A stretch of DNA of 64,000 nucleotides from Lamellibrachia satsuma (Eukaryota > Annelida > Polychaeta > Sabellida > Siboglinidae). Under the pieces are notes generated by a model. It had not been told where the DNA came from. It ran no database searches and saw nothing but the letters and a program-made list of their open reading frames with translations. The stretch spans positions 6,352,501-6,416,500 of the forward strand of contig BSQZ01000035.1 in the NCBI GenBank assembly GCA_033239005.1, in the 5' to 3' direction. Below are positions 1 to 11,055 of this stretch, in pieces (positions within the stretch are counted from its first letter, which is position 1; every line of letters begins with the position of its first letter). Made by a program: the position numbers and the translations under genes.

Positions 1-1084
1 CATTATATCAAGTTGTTGTGACTCCAGTACATTAGTAACACCCCACGTGTCGTTCAGTGCAAACTTGCAGCTAAGCGTGATTAACATCGCCGTCTTGCAT
101 ATTATACAGAGACATCGTAATATTACTGTAAACATGATTGTCGTTCCAAGCTAGATATACATAGATATACATAGATCGCTGGCTGTGGACTCTCGTCCTA
201 GACTTGCCAATTGTGATACATTAAACACTCGGAGTAGGTGGTGTCCTGGAAAACGATTTATGTACTGCGGAACACATCTGAGCAATGAATACCTCATCAT
301 TAAAAGAACATTTCTTAGAAAGCGGTTAGCAGTATCACTGAGCAAGAGAAGAATTAAACGCTAGTTTTTGTGACGACACAATGAACTAGCCAAACGTTTG
401 TCAATGCTGCTAGATAGATGTGGTGTTGCGATTCAATAACGCCCCTAACAATTATCTGATATTATCTGATAGATAGGTTCCTTAATGCCAATGGAACCAA
501 CAAAGGCCGGTCAAACAGCGCGCTGTCGACTTGGCTATAGAAACCTTGCAAACAGGCCCTGAACAAAACCGGACCGTGCATATCACGCGCGCCCTTCGCG
601 AGATTTTCGACTTAATATGGAAAATCACATAATCATAGCTGCCTCATGCTGTGTTGAGAAAAATCCGGCGAATTAATTTTTGTGTGACAAGGCTAATGTT
701 AAGACATTCGCGCTTCTCTTCTTGTTCAGTATATCACAGTGGGACCATTGACCAATATGTGCACATGTACACATATACCCTGTTGGGGCGAAACATGTGT
801 ATAAGGTATGTGCTTCAGATCACATAACGACAGTATGACATTGCACATATGCATCCGTAAGGTTAAACATGTTGTCCCCAAACACGTTTCTATCAGATCC
901 ACCCAATTATTTATGACCACTTCATAACGAGCGATGAGCACTGAACACCAATTTTCAACGTATATTTCCATGAATTATGAATACTCCAAACGCACCGTTG
1001 TTAGGACCACAGTAAAGCAAACATTGGTAGATCTATTACAGATGGTAGCAGTAGTTGACCGTATATAGTTATAGTGTTATACGC

Positions 1085-1620
1085 ATTTCTACATGTGCAG
1101 GCCCTTTGTCGGTATCAGTCATCTGGGCACAATGTTTCGGCACGAATATAGGACATATGACATTGCGGATTGTGCACTGAATGACTGTACAATACCTTCA
1201 CAATTAAGTTTCTACCTCTTCCGATTCTTCTTCAGTTTAATGTTCGAGTTCGTGAATAGTGGACACCCTTTAAGTTCGGTAAGAGTGAGACACTCTTCAC
1301 ACACGTCCGCAGATCGAAACGTGACATACATTCTTGAGTGGTCCGTGTGCGGACACATACTAGGTATTTGCGTACATGTGTTACATATAAACCAATTTAT
1401 TATCACATAAATTGATGAATATTCATATGTACACATATAATCAAGCACAGGTATAATTAAATATAGCTAATATAAACGTACAGTCGTGTCTGGCTTATTC
1501 GTTCTTCGATAATACGTTTTCTTCAGTAATCCGCGCGTTTTTGTGGGAATAATCTGGACACATCGTAAATTACTTCATTATTCGGTGATTCGCTAATCCA
1601 CAAGCTTCGTTAATCGTTAA
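1085..1620. repeat. Highly conserved noncoding block, copy A
   Basis: This block is nearly identical to 22,318-22,850 upstream of copy B, with only scattered single-base changes, whereas neighbouring duplicated DNA differs much more. A degenerate inverted relative of part of it lies at 14,880-15,240. It could be a conserved regulatory sequence, a gene-conversion tract or a short mobile element. Overlapping open frames on both strands (1093-1410 +, 1212-1448 -) are kept in both copies but resemble no protein I recognise. Confidence 0.6.
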
Positions 1621-1624
1621 TAAA

Positions 1625-1684
1625 GTAGTCAACATTCATTCTGAAGTGATTCCGTGGTTGACTAATCATGTGACACACATTCTA
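1625..1684. repeat. Single-copy progenitor of the 51-bp satellite
   Basis: This 60-bp stretch begins GTAGTCAACATTCATTCT and ends with ATCATGTGACACACATTCTA. At the same position in copy B the related 51-bp sequence is repeated 23 times (22,859-24,031). The 51-bp unit lacks about 9 bases present here, so copy A appears to keep the unexpanded state. Confidence 0.75.
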
Positions 1685-1979
1685 GTGTTCCTTTGACATT
1701 TTCAAATGTGAACTGAAGCCATGCATACTGGATACAAGGAATGACTCACGCTCATAGACAGTGATACGTGAGTGGACAGAATTTCTGACATAATCACGAC
1801 GTTAAACATACAACATATTCATCGCTGAATAAAAAGTAAATTTGGCGGGTTGCTTTGATGAGTATGCTAACATGTTAATCACACAGATCACAAATCAAAT
1901 CGTGATACATTAATCAAGTTAACTTCTCGTTACTCACTTTTATCTTTCAACATATGCATATCACGTGATTTCTTCGCAG

Positions 1980-2136
1980 GGTGTCAACCCGCGCGGGACG
2001 ACCATCGGAGGACGTCAGAAAGCGATGGGGCAAGTGGCAGGAGAACTGGCGTCAGGACAGCTAGCAGAGGCCCCCCGTTCCTCCTCGGCGAATACGTCCA
2101 CAGCGGCCGTCAGTTGTCTCGATGAACCTATCTCCG
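1980..2136 (+). CDS. DISP-like: Dispatched-like copy A, exon after TM1
   Basis: The acceptor TTCTTCGCAG ends at 1979 and the donor G|GTGAGC starts at 2137. The 157-bp exon is read in phase 0 and leaves phase 1. It begins GVNPRGTTIGGR, matching the PRGTxIGxR-type motif that directly follows TM1 in Dispatched. The rest (Ala/Ser-rich, ending SCLDEPIS) is start of the first ectodomain and is not otherwise conserved to my eye. The copy B exon has the same length and splice sites. Most differences between them change the amino acid, so this linker evolves quickly. Confidence 0.82.
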
Positions 2137-5100
2137 GTGAGCTTGGTTCGTTCATGTTTACTGTGTGGTGCGCAGGTCGTCTGTACATATCACGTGTTCG
2201 GGTTGAACGACGTACCCGAGCAACGTGGAGGGGAAACACCGCAGTAGAACCTCGTGGATGGGACAAACCCCAGGAAGGTCTCCAGTTAGTGGACAACAGT
2301 TATTGTTTTCTATTTTCTCAACATATTTTTGTAATATCGTAATTGATATACGGCATATTTCGTTGGAATTTCTAATTACATTTGTCCTACGTAATCCATG
2401 GAATAATCTACGTGACGCAAACACTACTGACACATCAAAGGACAAGATGTGGAATGCAATGAATGATCCAACTGTTGGCAGACATACAACCTTTATACGT
2501 ATGTGTGTGTGTGTTCGTGCGTGCGTGCGTGCGTGCGATCGTGCGTGCGTGCGTGTACAAATATCAAGTGTTCTGTATGGCTCATCTTAATTCAGTCTTT
2601 GAGTGACTCAATGAGTCTACGAATGACACATGAACAATCGTGAAAAAATACTAATTCAACCGTACCTTTGAATGTGACAGGAATGCCGAATCCACGGATC
2701 GTCCTTGAGCCGACCACTTCGGGCAAGAACTTGCTGAGCGCCGACCACCTGCAGGCGGCCTGCGACTGGGAAAACAAATACGTGCGTCCCTTCCACAAAG
2801 GGAACTGCGGCGACCTTCATTCCCTACACCTGTATGTCCGGGTTCTGAACGACAAGAACTTAAACGACTGCAGCGACATCAGTGACGCCGATGTGCAAAC
2901 AGCGCTGGCGGTTGTCAAGGACTGTTCGCAGCATTACTTCGGCGGACTCCTGGCGAAGCCGTGCGCCGGGAACCCGGACTGCGCCAACGTCCCACCGAAG
3001 TGCTACAAGCACGACGCGGTCTACAAGATCCTGCACTACCTGACCGACGTGGACTTCCTGAAAGACGGCGACACGAGCAAGACGACAGTCGCCTACTCTG
3101 TGATGTTCATGCGCAACATGCGAGACTTCCTCAACAACACGTGGCAGGGCGACTGGTTCGCCGACCCCGACGATCTGAGGGACTATTACATGGACGAACT
3201 GGACGGCGGCGCCGTCGGCGACGGACTGGTCAAGTCGCGCGCCATGTCCCTGAACGTTGCTGCCGAGACGCTCACCAAATACTTCTATAAGGACCTGATC
3301 CTATTCTGCGTCGCCATGGCCAGCATCCTTGTTCTGCTCTTCTTCTATCTTCGCTCCGTTGTCCTTATGTTCGCAACGCTTATGACCGTCGGTTTCACGA
3401 TATTCGTGTCATACTTCCTCTACATGGTCGTCTTCCATATTCCATTCTTCCCGTTCATGAACATTGTCGCCGGCTTGATTCTTATCGCCATCGGCGCCGA
3501 CGGCGTCTTCATCTTGCACGACCTCAAAAACGAAGCCCAGCAAGAAGACAAGGACATATCGCTAGAAGAGGCCACACTCAAAATGCTCAAGCACGGCGCG
3601 CTGTCGATCTTCGTGACGAGTTGCACGACGGCCGCCGCTATCTTCACGAACGTCACCAACAACGTGACGTCACTGCGCTGCTTCGGTATCTATGGCGGCA
3701 CGTGCGTGCTTGTCAACGTGTTCTTCCTCCTCTCGTTCGCACCGGCCGTCATCATACTGACGGAGAAGGTGAACGCGCGCCACCCAATCACCTGTTGTCG
3801 GTGTTGGCCGGCAGACGAAAGTAGTCCTTCGGACGAGAGCATTCGGTCTAGGCTGCGTCGTGCCACTACTCGCTTCAGTCTTGCCGTCACTCACTTCTGG
3901 AAGACGCAGCTGCCGAACGCAGTCACGTATCTCGCACCGATGTGGATAGTGCTCTTCCTCCTTCTTGGCATCGCCGGCATGATTGTGGTGTTCGTCGCGC
4001 CCAAGCTGGAGGTGCAGTCGGATCGCGAGTACCCGATTTTCTACAGCACTCAACACTTCGAGCTCTACCGATGGCAGTACCGCGAGTCCTTCCGCTTCGA
4101 GCTCGAGCAGATCGCCCGAGAACGCTACCGGATGAACATGCAAATTGTGTGGGGCGTCAACGGCGCCGACAACGGCAACCAGCTCAACCCGGATGACCCG
4201 GGAACTCTCAAGTTCGACGACACGTTTGACCTGTATCAGCCGGATTCACAGATGTTCTTGCGACAGTTCTGCACCAAACTTCTTCAGCAGTCGTTCGTCT
4301 ACGACGCGTCGCGTTATGAGTGCTTCTTCGACGCCGTCGCTCGCGCCATCAACGAATCGTGCGGCTCCAGAACGTCCTGCTGCGGCAAGGTCGCTTTCCC
4401 GATGACTGCCATCGACGCCAAAGAGTGTCTGAAAAATGATAACATTCAGTCGCTTATGACGAGTCCATCAAACAAAACAGCAATTGGCCAGGCGATCTAC
4501 GACAAAGCTGGAAAGGCCGTAGCCTTCAGATATTCGGTACTGACCAACGATAACTGGACAACCGAATATTCGGACATGAACACGTTCTACAAGAAGGTTA
4601 ACAACTTCGTCAAAGACTACCTGACCGTCGATAAGTACGGACTGGACAACGGGTGGATTGTGGGGATAACAGGCATGGAATTGGATCTGTATGATCTGCA
4701 AGACGCTCTCAGCCGAGGCACGCTGCTCGGCATAGTGTTGTCCGTAACCATGGGCTTCTTCGTGCTTCTCCTCACGTCACTCAATATCATCATCACGGTC
4801 TACGCCATGCTCACCATTAGTCTGACTATCGCCGTCACCATGGCAGCGCTTGTGCTGCTCGGCTGGGAGGTGACGCTGTTTGACTCGATCGTCATCAGTT
4901 TGGCCGTCGGCCTGTCGATCGACTTCAGCATCCACTACGGCATCGGCTTCAAACTACAGGCGTCGGAGCACCAACGAGATCGCGTTCACGACGTCATCGG
5001 CACCATCGGCTCTGCCGTCGCCATGGCCGCACTGACGACGTTCGTGTCCGGTCTTTCGGTATATTTCGGCCTACTCATCACCTTCATGCACTTCGGCACA

Positions 5101-5499
5101 TTCCTGATGCTCGTTATGGTCATCAGCTATTGTTTCGGCACCTTTTTCTTTCTACCGCTGCTCAGCGTCATCGGACCACGCCACGGCCTCGGCGAGATAG
5201 GCGAGTTGTTCCCTTGCAAGAAGAAAGACAACGTCGCGGAGGAAGTTAAAAAAGACGAAGGCGCGGAGGGAGCGGTCTGCAACGCATATCAAACGGATGA
5301 CTACATGCTAAATGATTCTCCCAAAGACGTGCAACTGCCAATGCCAATGGTCGAGACACCCGGTCCGCATCATCCACATGCGCCACCTGACGACGACATT
5401 GATCGAATTCCTCAGTCGGAAACGCCTGGTGGCGATCGTTCCAGTCGTAAAATTTCTGCAATACGCAGCAACAGAGTTTCTCCCGATCTTGTTCAGTAA
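1980..5499 (+). CDS. DISP-like: Dispatched-like RND membrane protein, copy A (gene span, 5' exons missing)
   Basis: The gene-level span joins 1980-2136 and 2681-5499; phases match (the first exon ends with one base of a Gly codon and the second starts with two). Dispatched proteins are 12-TM RND-family transporters with a sterol-sensing domain. They use an ion gradient to release lipid-modified Hedgehog from secreting cells. Similarity to vertebrate Dispatched runs through the post-TM1 motif, the Cys-rich first ectodomain, the sterol-sensing domain, the second ectodomain and TM7-12. TM1 and the cytoplasmic N-terminus are not in the window. Function in Hedgehog release is inferred from family only. 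The TM4 motif is GADG, not GADD, which may alter ion coupling. A near-identical paralogue lies at 24,231-27,909. Confidence 0.88.
2137..2680 (+). other. Intron of Dispatched-like copy A
   Basis: A 544-bp phase-1 intron from GTGAGC at 2137 to AATGTGACAG at 2680. It contains a GT/GTGC microsatellite and otherwise nothing recognisable. The matching copy B intron is 24,388-24,985. Confidence 0.75.
2501..2556. repeat. (GT)n/(GTGC)n microsatellite
   Basis: Alternating GT runs into GTGC tetranucleotides interrupted once by GATC. A GT-rich microsatellite lies at the matching intron position of copy B (24,665-24,729), so the repeat predates the duplication. Confidence 0.9.
2681..5499 (+). CDS. DISP-like: Dispatched-like copy A, large terminal exon
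   Basis: The acceptor GTGACAG precedes 2681; translation runs 939 codons to TAA at 5497-5499. Counting from codon ATG at 2668 (in the intron, for reference only): about 1-205 first ectodomain with many Cys, including NVPPKCYK and AVYKILHYL; about 209-395 the sterol-sensing domain with TM2-6, GADG at 276-279 and RCFGIYGGT; about 420-445 TM7; about 450-690 second ectodomain with a Cys-rich core; about 690-850 TM8-12, with VGLSIDFSIHYG keeping the TM10 Asp (752). The tail is acidic and Pro-rich, with one EEVKK unit. Third codon positions are GC-rich against AT-rich surroundings, as expected for a constrained coding exon. Cytoplasmic and luminal sides follow family topology. Confidence 0.9.
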
Positions 5500-6651
<1,152 letters not shown>

Positions 6652-6660
6652 GTCATATAT

Positions 6661-7312
6661 ACAGTGGAACCTCGGTATTAGGGTCACCCACGGGACTGGG
6701 CAAAAGTGACCCTAATAGCGAGGTGATCCTAATACTGAATATGAGAACTGAAGCGTCATGTGAAGTGGGCAAAATTGCTCGGATACATGTGATTTTAAAC
6801 AAATACATGGTTTACATCGAGTACAATGTAGTGTCTGGATTATATATGGATACAGTTAAAGGGTGTACTTGCTTTTCCTAAAATGTTTAGGACAGTGTAA
6901 ATGTATAGAGAGAACATGATATAATGGGATTTAATAAAAACTTTAGTTATGTATGCTACACTATGTACAGAACAAAAGAAATGTATCTCCTGGAAGCAAT
7001 GAACGCTCTACTGCACTGCACTGTTACAGTACTGCACTGCACTGCACTGCACTGTTACAGTAGTCCTTCTTGGTGCTTTCTCTAATCAATGCAACTTTTT
7101 CTTTGAAACTCAGCTCTTTCATGACACGTCTCTTATCTTTCGCTTCCATTTCGCATACACTACTAAAAATCTAACAATTAGTAAATCATACTGCACAGTC
7201 TTCATTTATTGGTTAATTTCACTTCTAACTGCAGAAACAATGTCATTGCCAATTAAGCGGCTTTTGTTTGTCCCGACTACGTTTCGTCACCCTAACCTAC
7301 CTCTCCAATTGA
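6661..7312 (-). mobile_element. Decayed pogo/Tigger-type element
   Basis: The left end CAGTGGAACCTCGGTATTAG resembles Tigger/pogo terminal repeats. On the minus strand near 7160-7060 a short frame reads MEAKDKRR..MKELSFKEKVALI, like the N-terminal helix-turn-helix of pogo/CENP-B-type transposases. A degenerate opposite terminus may lie near 7285-7312 (TCACCCTAACC...). ACTGC pentamers at 7010-7060 interrupt the frame. Most of the transposase is missing. Confidence 0.45.
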
Positions 7313-8179
7313 GCTCTGCTTTCTTAGATAAACAAACAGGCGCCTAATTAATGACACCCTATTGTTAGCATCAAGACTGACCGGACTGCCGGGTTTATCT
7401 GGGAAATCTACTCATCCGATTAGAAATTTAGTTCAAAGTGTTACCTAAAATGACCGAGGATCTTAAGTGCTGCACGTTGTAGTTTTCTGACGTTTACCGG
7501 CCTCTGCAAAAACACGCCAGGATCGTGGCTTCTAATTTCTATCTGACATTGTTGGCGGTGCTTTTGAGTCTGACAAAGCGGCAACCGGCCAGTGTCCCGT
7601 ATCTTATGGGTAGCTGCTCGGCCGTGACTGACCCTAATTGCGGGTTTCATCTGTCGGTCATCTGGCCATTTTGCACCCAGTTGCTGACCTTATTAGCATC
7701 CCCTCTCCCCCTCTCCCTCTCTCCCTCTCTCCATCTCTCCCCCTCTCCCTCTCTCCCCCTCCCCTCCCCCTCTCTCCTACTCTCCCCCTCTCCCTCTCTC
7801 TCCCTCCCTCCTCTCTCCCTCAAAAACGAATGAGTTGATATCTTGGCGCCTGAACGTTAAATCCACTGAGTGATGCCAATCATCATGTTATTGCTTTGAA
7901 TGAACTTCGCTAGTTCTCCAAGCCGAACTAGGCGTCACCACTTCGCATGCCTGCGTCTTGTGTCATTGAATTTAATATCCCTACTTAATCTGACTGCCTG
8001 GTCTTAATGATATCAAAAACTGGTGTGGAGCCTGAGCTAGTTTCTGTACATATCAGTCATAACTGAAAACATGTATGAGTGAGAAAATGGCAATCCATTT
8101 ATTTAATACAGTAATCATAGGCATGGAATGCCGAAGAGCCCCTACATAGGAGTGACAATCACAATTGGTTACAAGTAGG
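7313..8179. other. Intergenic DNA, no gene seen
   Basis: Apart from a polypyrimidine tract at 7699-7820, nothing is recognisable here. The last 90 bases may be the 3' untranslated end of the minus-strand LINE fragment that follows. Confidence 0.5.
7699..7820. repeat. (CTCTCC)n polypyrimidine tract
   Basis: About 120 bases made almost wholly of C and T, in CTCTCC/CCCTCTC units. It has mirror symmetry of the kind that can form triplex DNA. Confidence 0.95.
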
Positions 8180-8945
8180 GGCGTAATTACCAAGTTGATT
8201 AGCCATACACATACATGTACAAACAGAAAGGCTGGGGTACTCGATCCCCCACCTCCCTCGGTACGAGGGAGACCACCCCACTTGCCCTCCTGAGATATGT
8301 GTCAACCTTGTTTTTAAACATATTCACGCTGCTAGCAGTTACACAATCTGTAGACAATTTGTTCCATTCATTTATTGTCCTCTGTGAGAACGAATACTTC
8401 CTAATTTCCAATCGACATTGATCTTCTACTAATTATACGTCATGTCCTCTAGTTCTACTATCTTTCTTGAGTGAGAAAAATATATTTCTATCAATATTTT
8501 CATACCCATTCAATATCTTAAAAACTTCAATCTGATCTCCTCTTAACCTCCTTGTCTCTAGAGTTGTTAAACCGAATTCTTTCAGGCGTTCTTCATAACT
8601 AAGGTCTCTCAGTTCTGGAATAATTTTAATTGCTCTCCCCTGTATGTGTTCAAGCGTATCTATATCCTTCTTACGATATGGTCTCCACGCTTGTATACCG
8701 TATTCTAAATGAGGTAGAACTATTGCTTTATACGGAGGTATAATTAGGTTTTTTCCTTGTATATTATGTGTCTCCTAGTCAACCCAAGAATTTTATTACC
8801 CTTTGAAGCTGCAATACCACACCGTTCTGAACCTTTCGTATCAGCACTTATTGTTATTCCTAAGTCCTTTTCTTTTATAGTAGTACCTAGGACAGTATCT
8901 CCCATAATATAGTTTATATCCAAGTTCCCGTGTCCTATTTACAAA
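8180..8945 (-). mobile_element. 5'-truncated CR1-type LINE fragment
   Basis: Minus-strand translation gives the C-terminal end of a CR1-type reverse transcriptase: [17 protein letters not shown] and [12 protein letters not shown] closely match the + strand LINE at 44,815-44,940 ([29 protein letters not shown]). Upstream, frames broken by stops and indels continue through DSRTRGHD to a part matching HIGHGN near 8935. It is a dead 3' fragment. Confidence 0.85.
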
Positions 8946-9028
8946 ACGAATCGATGTGTCATAACAGTATCGCCACCTGGCGATTAATGTGGAACTAGAC
9001 ATACATAGCCACAAGTCCAAACAAAATT

Positions 9029-10180
9029 ATGTCAGGCTCAATGATGAGCGCTTCAATCTTCAAGCTTAACTGTGCGATTAGCCTCTACCAAGTGGATGAT
9101 GTAACATCCTTCCCCCAGAAGTACGAGCATATCACGAATCAATTCGCCTGTATTGTCAATTGCTTCTTGGACGTGGACTTCTTGAAGGGCATGTACTGTG
9201 CAGGGATCCTCATTGGGCTAAATCTGGATGAGCCATCCATACTTGTATCTGACCATGTCGGCTGACACAACCTACACTAAGAACTGGTAGATACATATGC
9301 AACAGCTCTCTTGAACGTAGATGAGCCAGCCTTCATACGTGTGTCCAATGAGAGGTTCAACCACACGGGGTATGATAATGGTACATATGTGATGCCATAG
9401 CCATAGTAGCCGCCTCAGTTCGACCACAATTCATACAGCTCCTGAAGATAATCCTCCCCAAACTGGCTGCTGGCTTCCAGAAGCAAAAGGGGGACATATT
9501 TAGGTTTGGGAACTGTGATGAGTCTGTAAAGCATTCAGTTTCCCACATGGACACACAGAAGCTAGAGAAGGCACCAATCCACAACCTGGTCACAGAGCGG
9601 AGTGTCGGCTTCGTGAACTACGAGCTCTCGACTAGCGGTGCCAAGCAGCTGGGCAGTGCATCTGCAGCGCAAGTGAAAGCCAAGGCGACATACCTGATTG
9701 ACCGACGACAGCCAGGGTCTTTCAGGAATTATGGCCGTGTGGTCAGAAATGGAGGCAGGATACCAGAAATCATGCAGGCATGGAACACAAGACAGCAAGA
9801 ACTGAATCAACAAGGCTGGACAAAGACATTGCACAGTGTATTGTATAGCAGTGGACAGGAGGAGACACAAAGACGTGGCTGCACTGAAGGCTGTGGGAGG
9901 CACATTCACACCAGCTGCTGCAGTTCATGAGTACATTGCAGCCACTGACATAGATGAGGGAACCAAAGTAAGATGTCTACCTGGAGGTTCGCTATGCTCG
10001 TGACACATTACTTTCAATACCAAAAACAAGTGATCTGTTCCTCCTCACGAAGGACCACATGAAGCTTCCTATCAACTTCTATGTGGTGAATGTGAAACTG
10101 TACTTGAACAACATCACTTCGAATGCGGAGGTCAGCCTGGATGACATTAGCCAGGCTATGGATGTCATTCTGAGCCAATA
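9029..10180 (+). pseudogene. Decayed transposon-like gene of unknown family
   Basis: Broken open frames continue one another. 9029-9265 encodes 78 residues. 9440-9930 reads LLKIILPKLAAGFQ, then MDTQKLEKAPIHNL and ERSVGFVNYELS. After a frameshift, 9980-10,180 reads EVRYARDTLLSIPKTSDLF and ends near ILSQ. The phrases recall repetitive uncharacterised proteins of marine invertebrates, which I believe are transposon-borne, but I cannot name the family. There are at least two stops or frameshifts, and the 39-bp array begins directly after it. Confidence 0.4.
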
Positions 10181-10202
10181 AGATTAGCTACGCACTTACG
10201 GG

Positions 10203-11055
10203 ACTTACAGCGTTGTAGCCTAGTGTCAGTAGTGACTTACAGCAACCAGCGTTGTGGCCTAGTGTCAGTAGTGACTTACAGCAACCAGCATTGTGGCCTA
10301 GTGTCAGTAGTGACTTACAGCAACCAGCATTGTGGCCTAGTGTCAGTAGTGACTTACAGCAACCAACGTTGTAGCCTAGTGTCAGTAGTGACTTACAGCA
10401 ACCAACGTTGTGGCCTAGTGTCAGTAGTGACTTACAGCAACCAACGTTGTAGCCTAGTGTCAGTAGTGACTTACAGCAACCAACGTTGTGGCCTAGTGTC
10501 AGTAGTGACTTACAGCAACCAACGTTGTGGCCTAGTGTCAGTAGTGACTTACAGCAACCAACGTTGTGGCCTAGTGTCAGTAGTGACTTACAGCAACCAA
10601 CGTTGTAGCCTAGTGTCAGTAGTGACTTACAGCAACCAACGTTGTAGCCTAGTGTCAGTAGTGACTTACAGCAACCAACGTTGTGGCCTAGTGTCAGTAG
10701 TGACTTACAGCAACCAACGTTGTGGCCTAGTGTCAGTAGTGACTTACAGCAACCAACGTTGTAGCCTAGTGTCAGTAGTGACTTACAGCAACCAACGTTG
10801 TAGCCTAGTGTCAGTAGTGACTTACAGCAACCAACGTTGTGGCCTAGTGTCAGTAGTGACTTACAGCAACCAACGTTGTGGCCTAGTGTCAGTAGTGACT
10901 TACAGCAACCAACGTTGTGGCCTAGTGTCAGTAGTGACTTACAGCAACCAGCGTTGTGGCCTTGTGTCAGTAGTGACTTACAGCAACCAGCGTTGTGGCC
11001 GTGTGTCAGTAGTGACTTACAGCAACCAGCGTTGTGGCCTAGTGTCAGTAGTGAC
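10203..11055. repeat. 39-bp minisatellite, about 22 units
   Basis: Tandem units start with GTGGCCTAGTGTCAGTAGTG and continue to ACCAACGTT. Variants include GTAGCC for GTGGCC and CAGCGTT for CAACGTT. Because 39 is a multiple of 3 and one frame lacks stops, a 303-codon frame spans it (SVVTYSNQRCGLV repeated). I see no start context, splice sites or homology that would make it a gene. Confidence 0.97.

Larger units (their letters stand above)
1..1979. other. Noncoding DNA upstream of Dispatched-like copy A
   Basis: No exon is recognisable before the splice acceptor at 1978-1979. The whole stretch aligns colinearly with 19,938-24,230 upstream of copy B, apart from minisatellites that copy B has gained, so it belongs to the duplicated unit. 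It is probably intron, because the next exon starts with an acceptor and encodes residues that follow TM1 in Dispatched. The exon for TM1 would lie left of the window. Confidence 0.6.

Noticed and set aside
2675..5499. Patched or NPC1 identity for the large exons
   Set aside because: The Cys-rich first ectodomain, post-TM1 PRGTxIG motif and second-ectodomain phrases fit Dispatched better.
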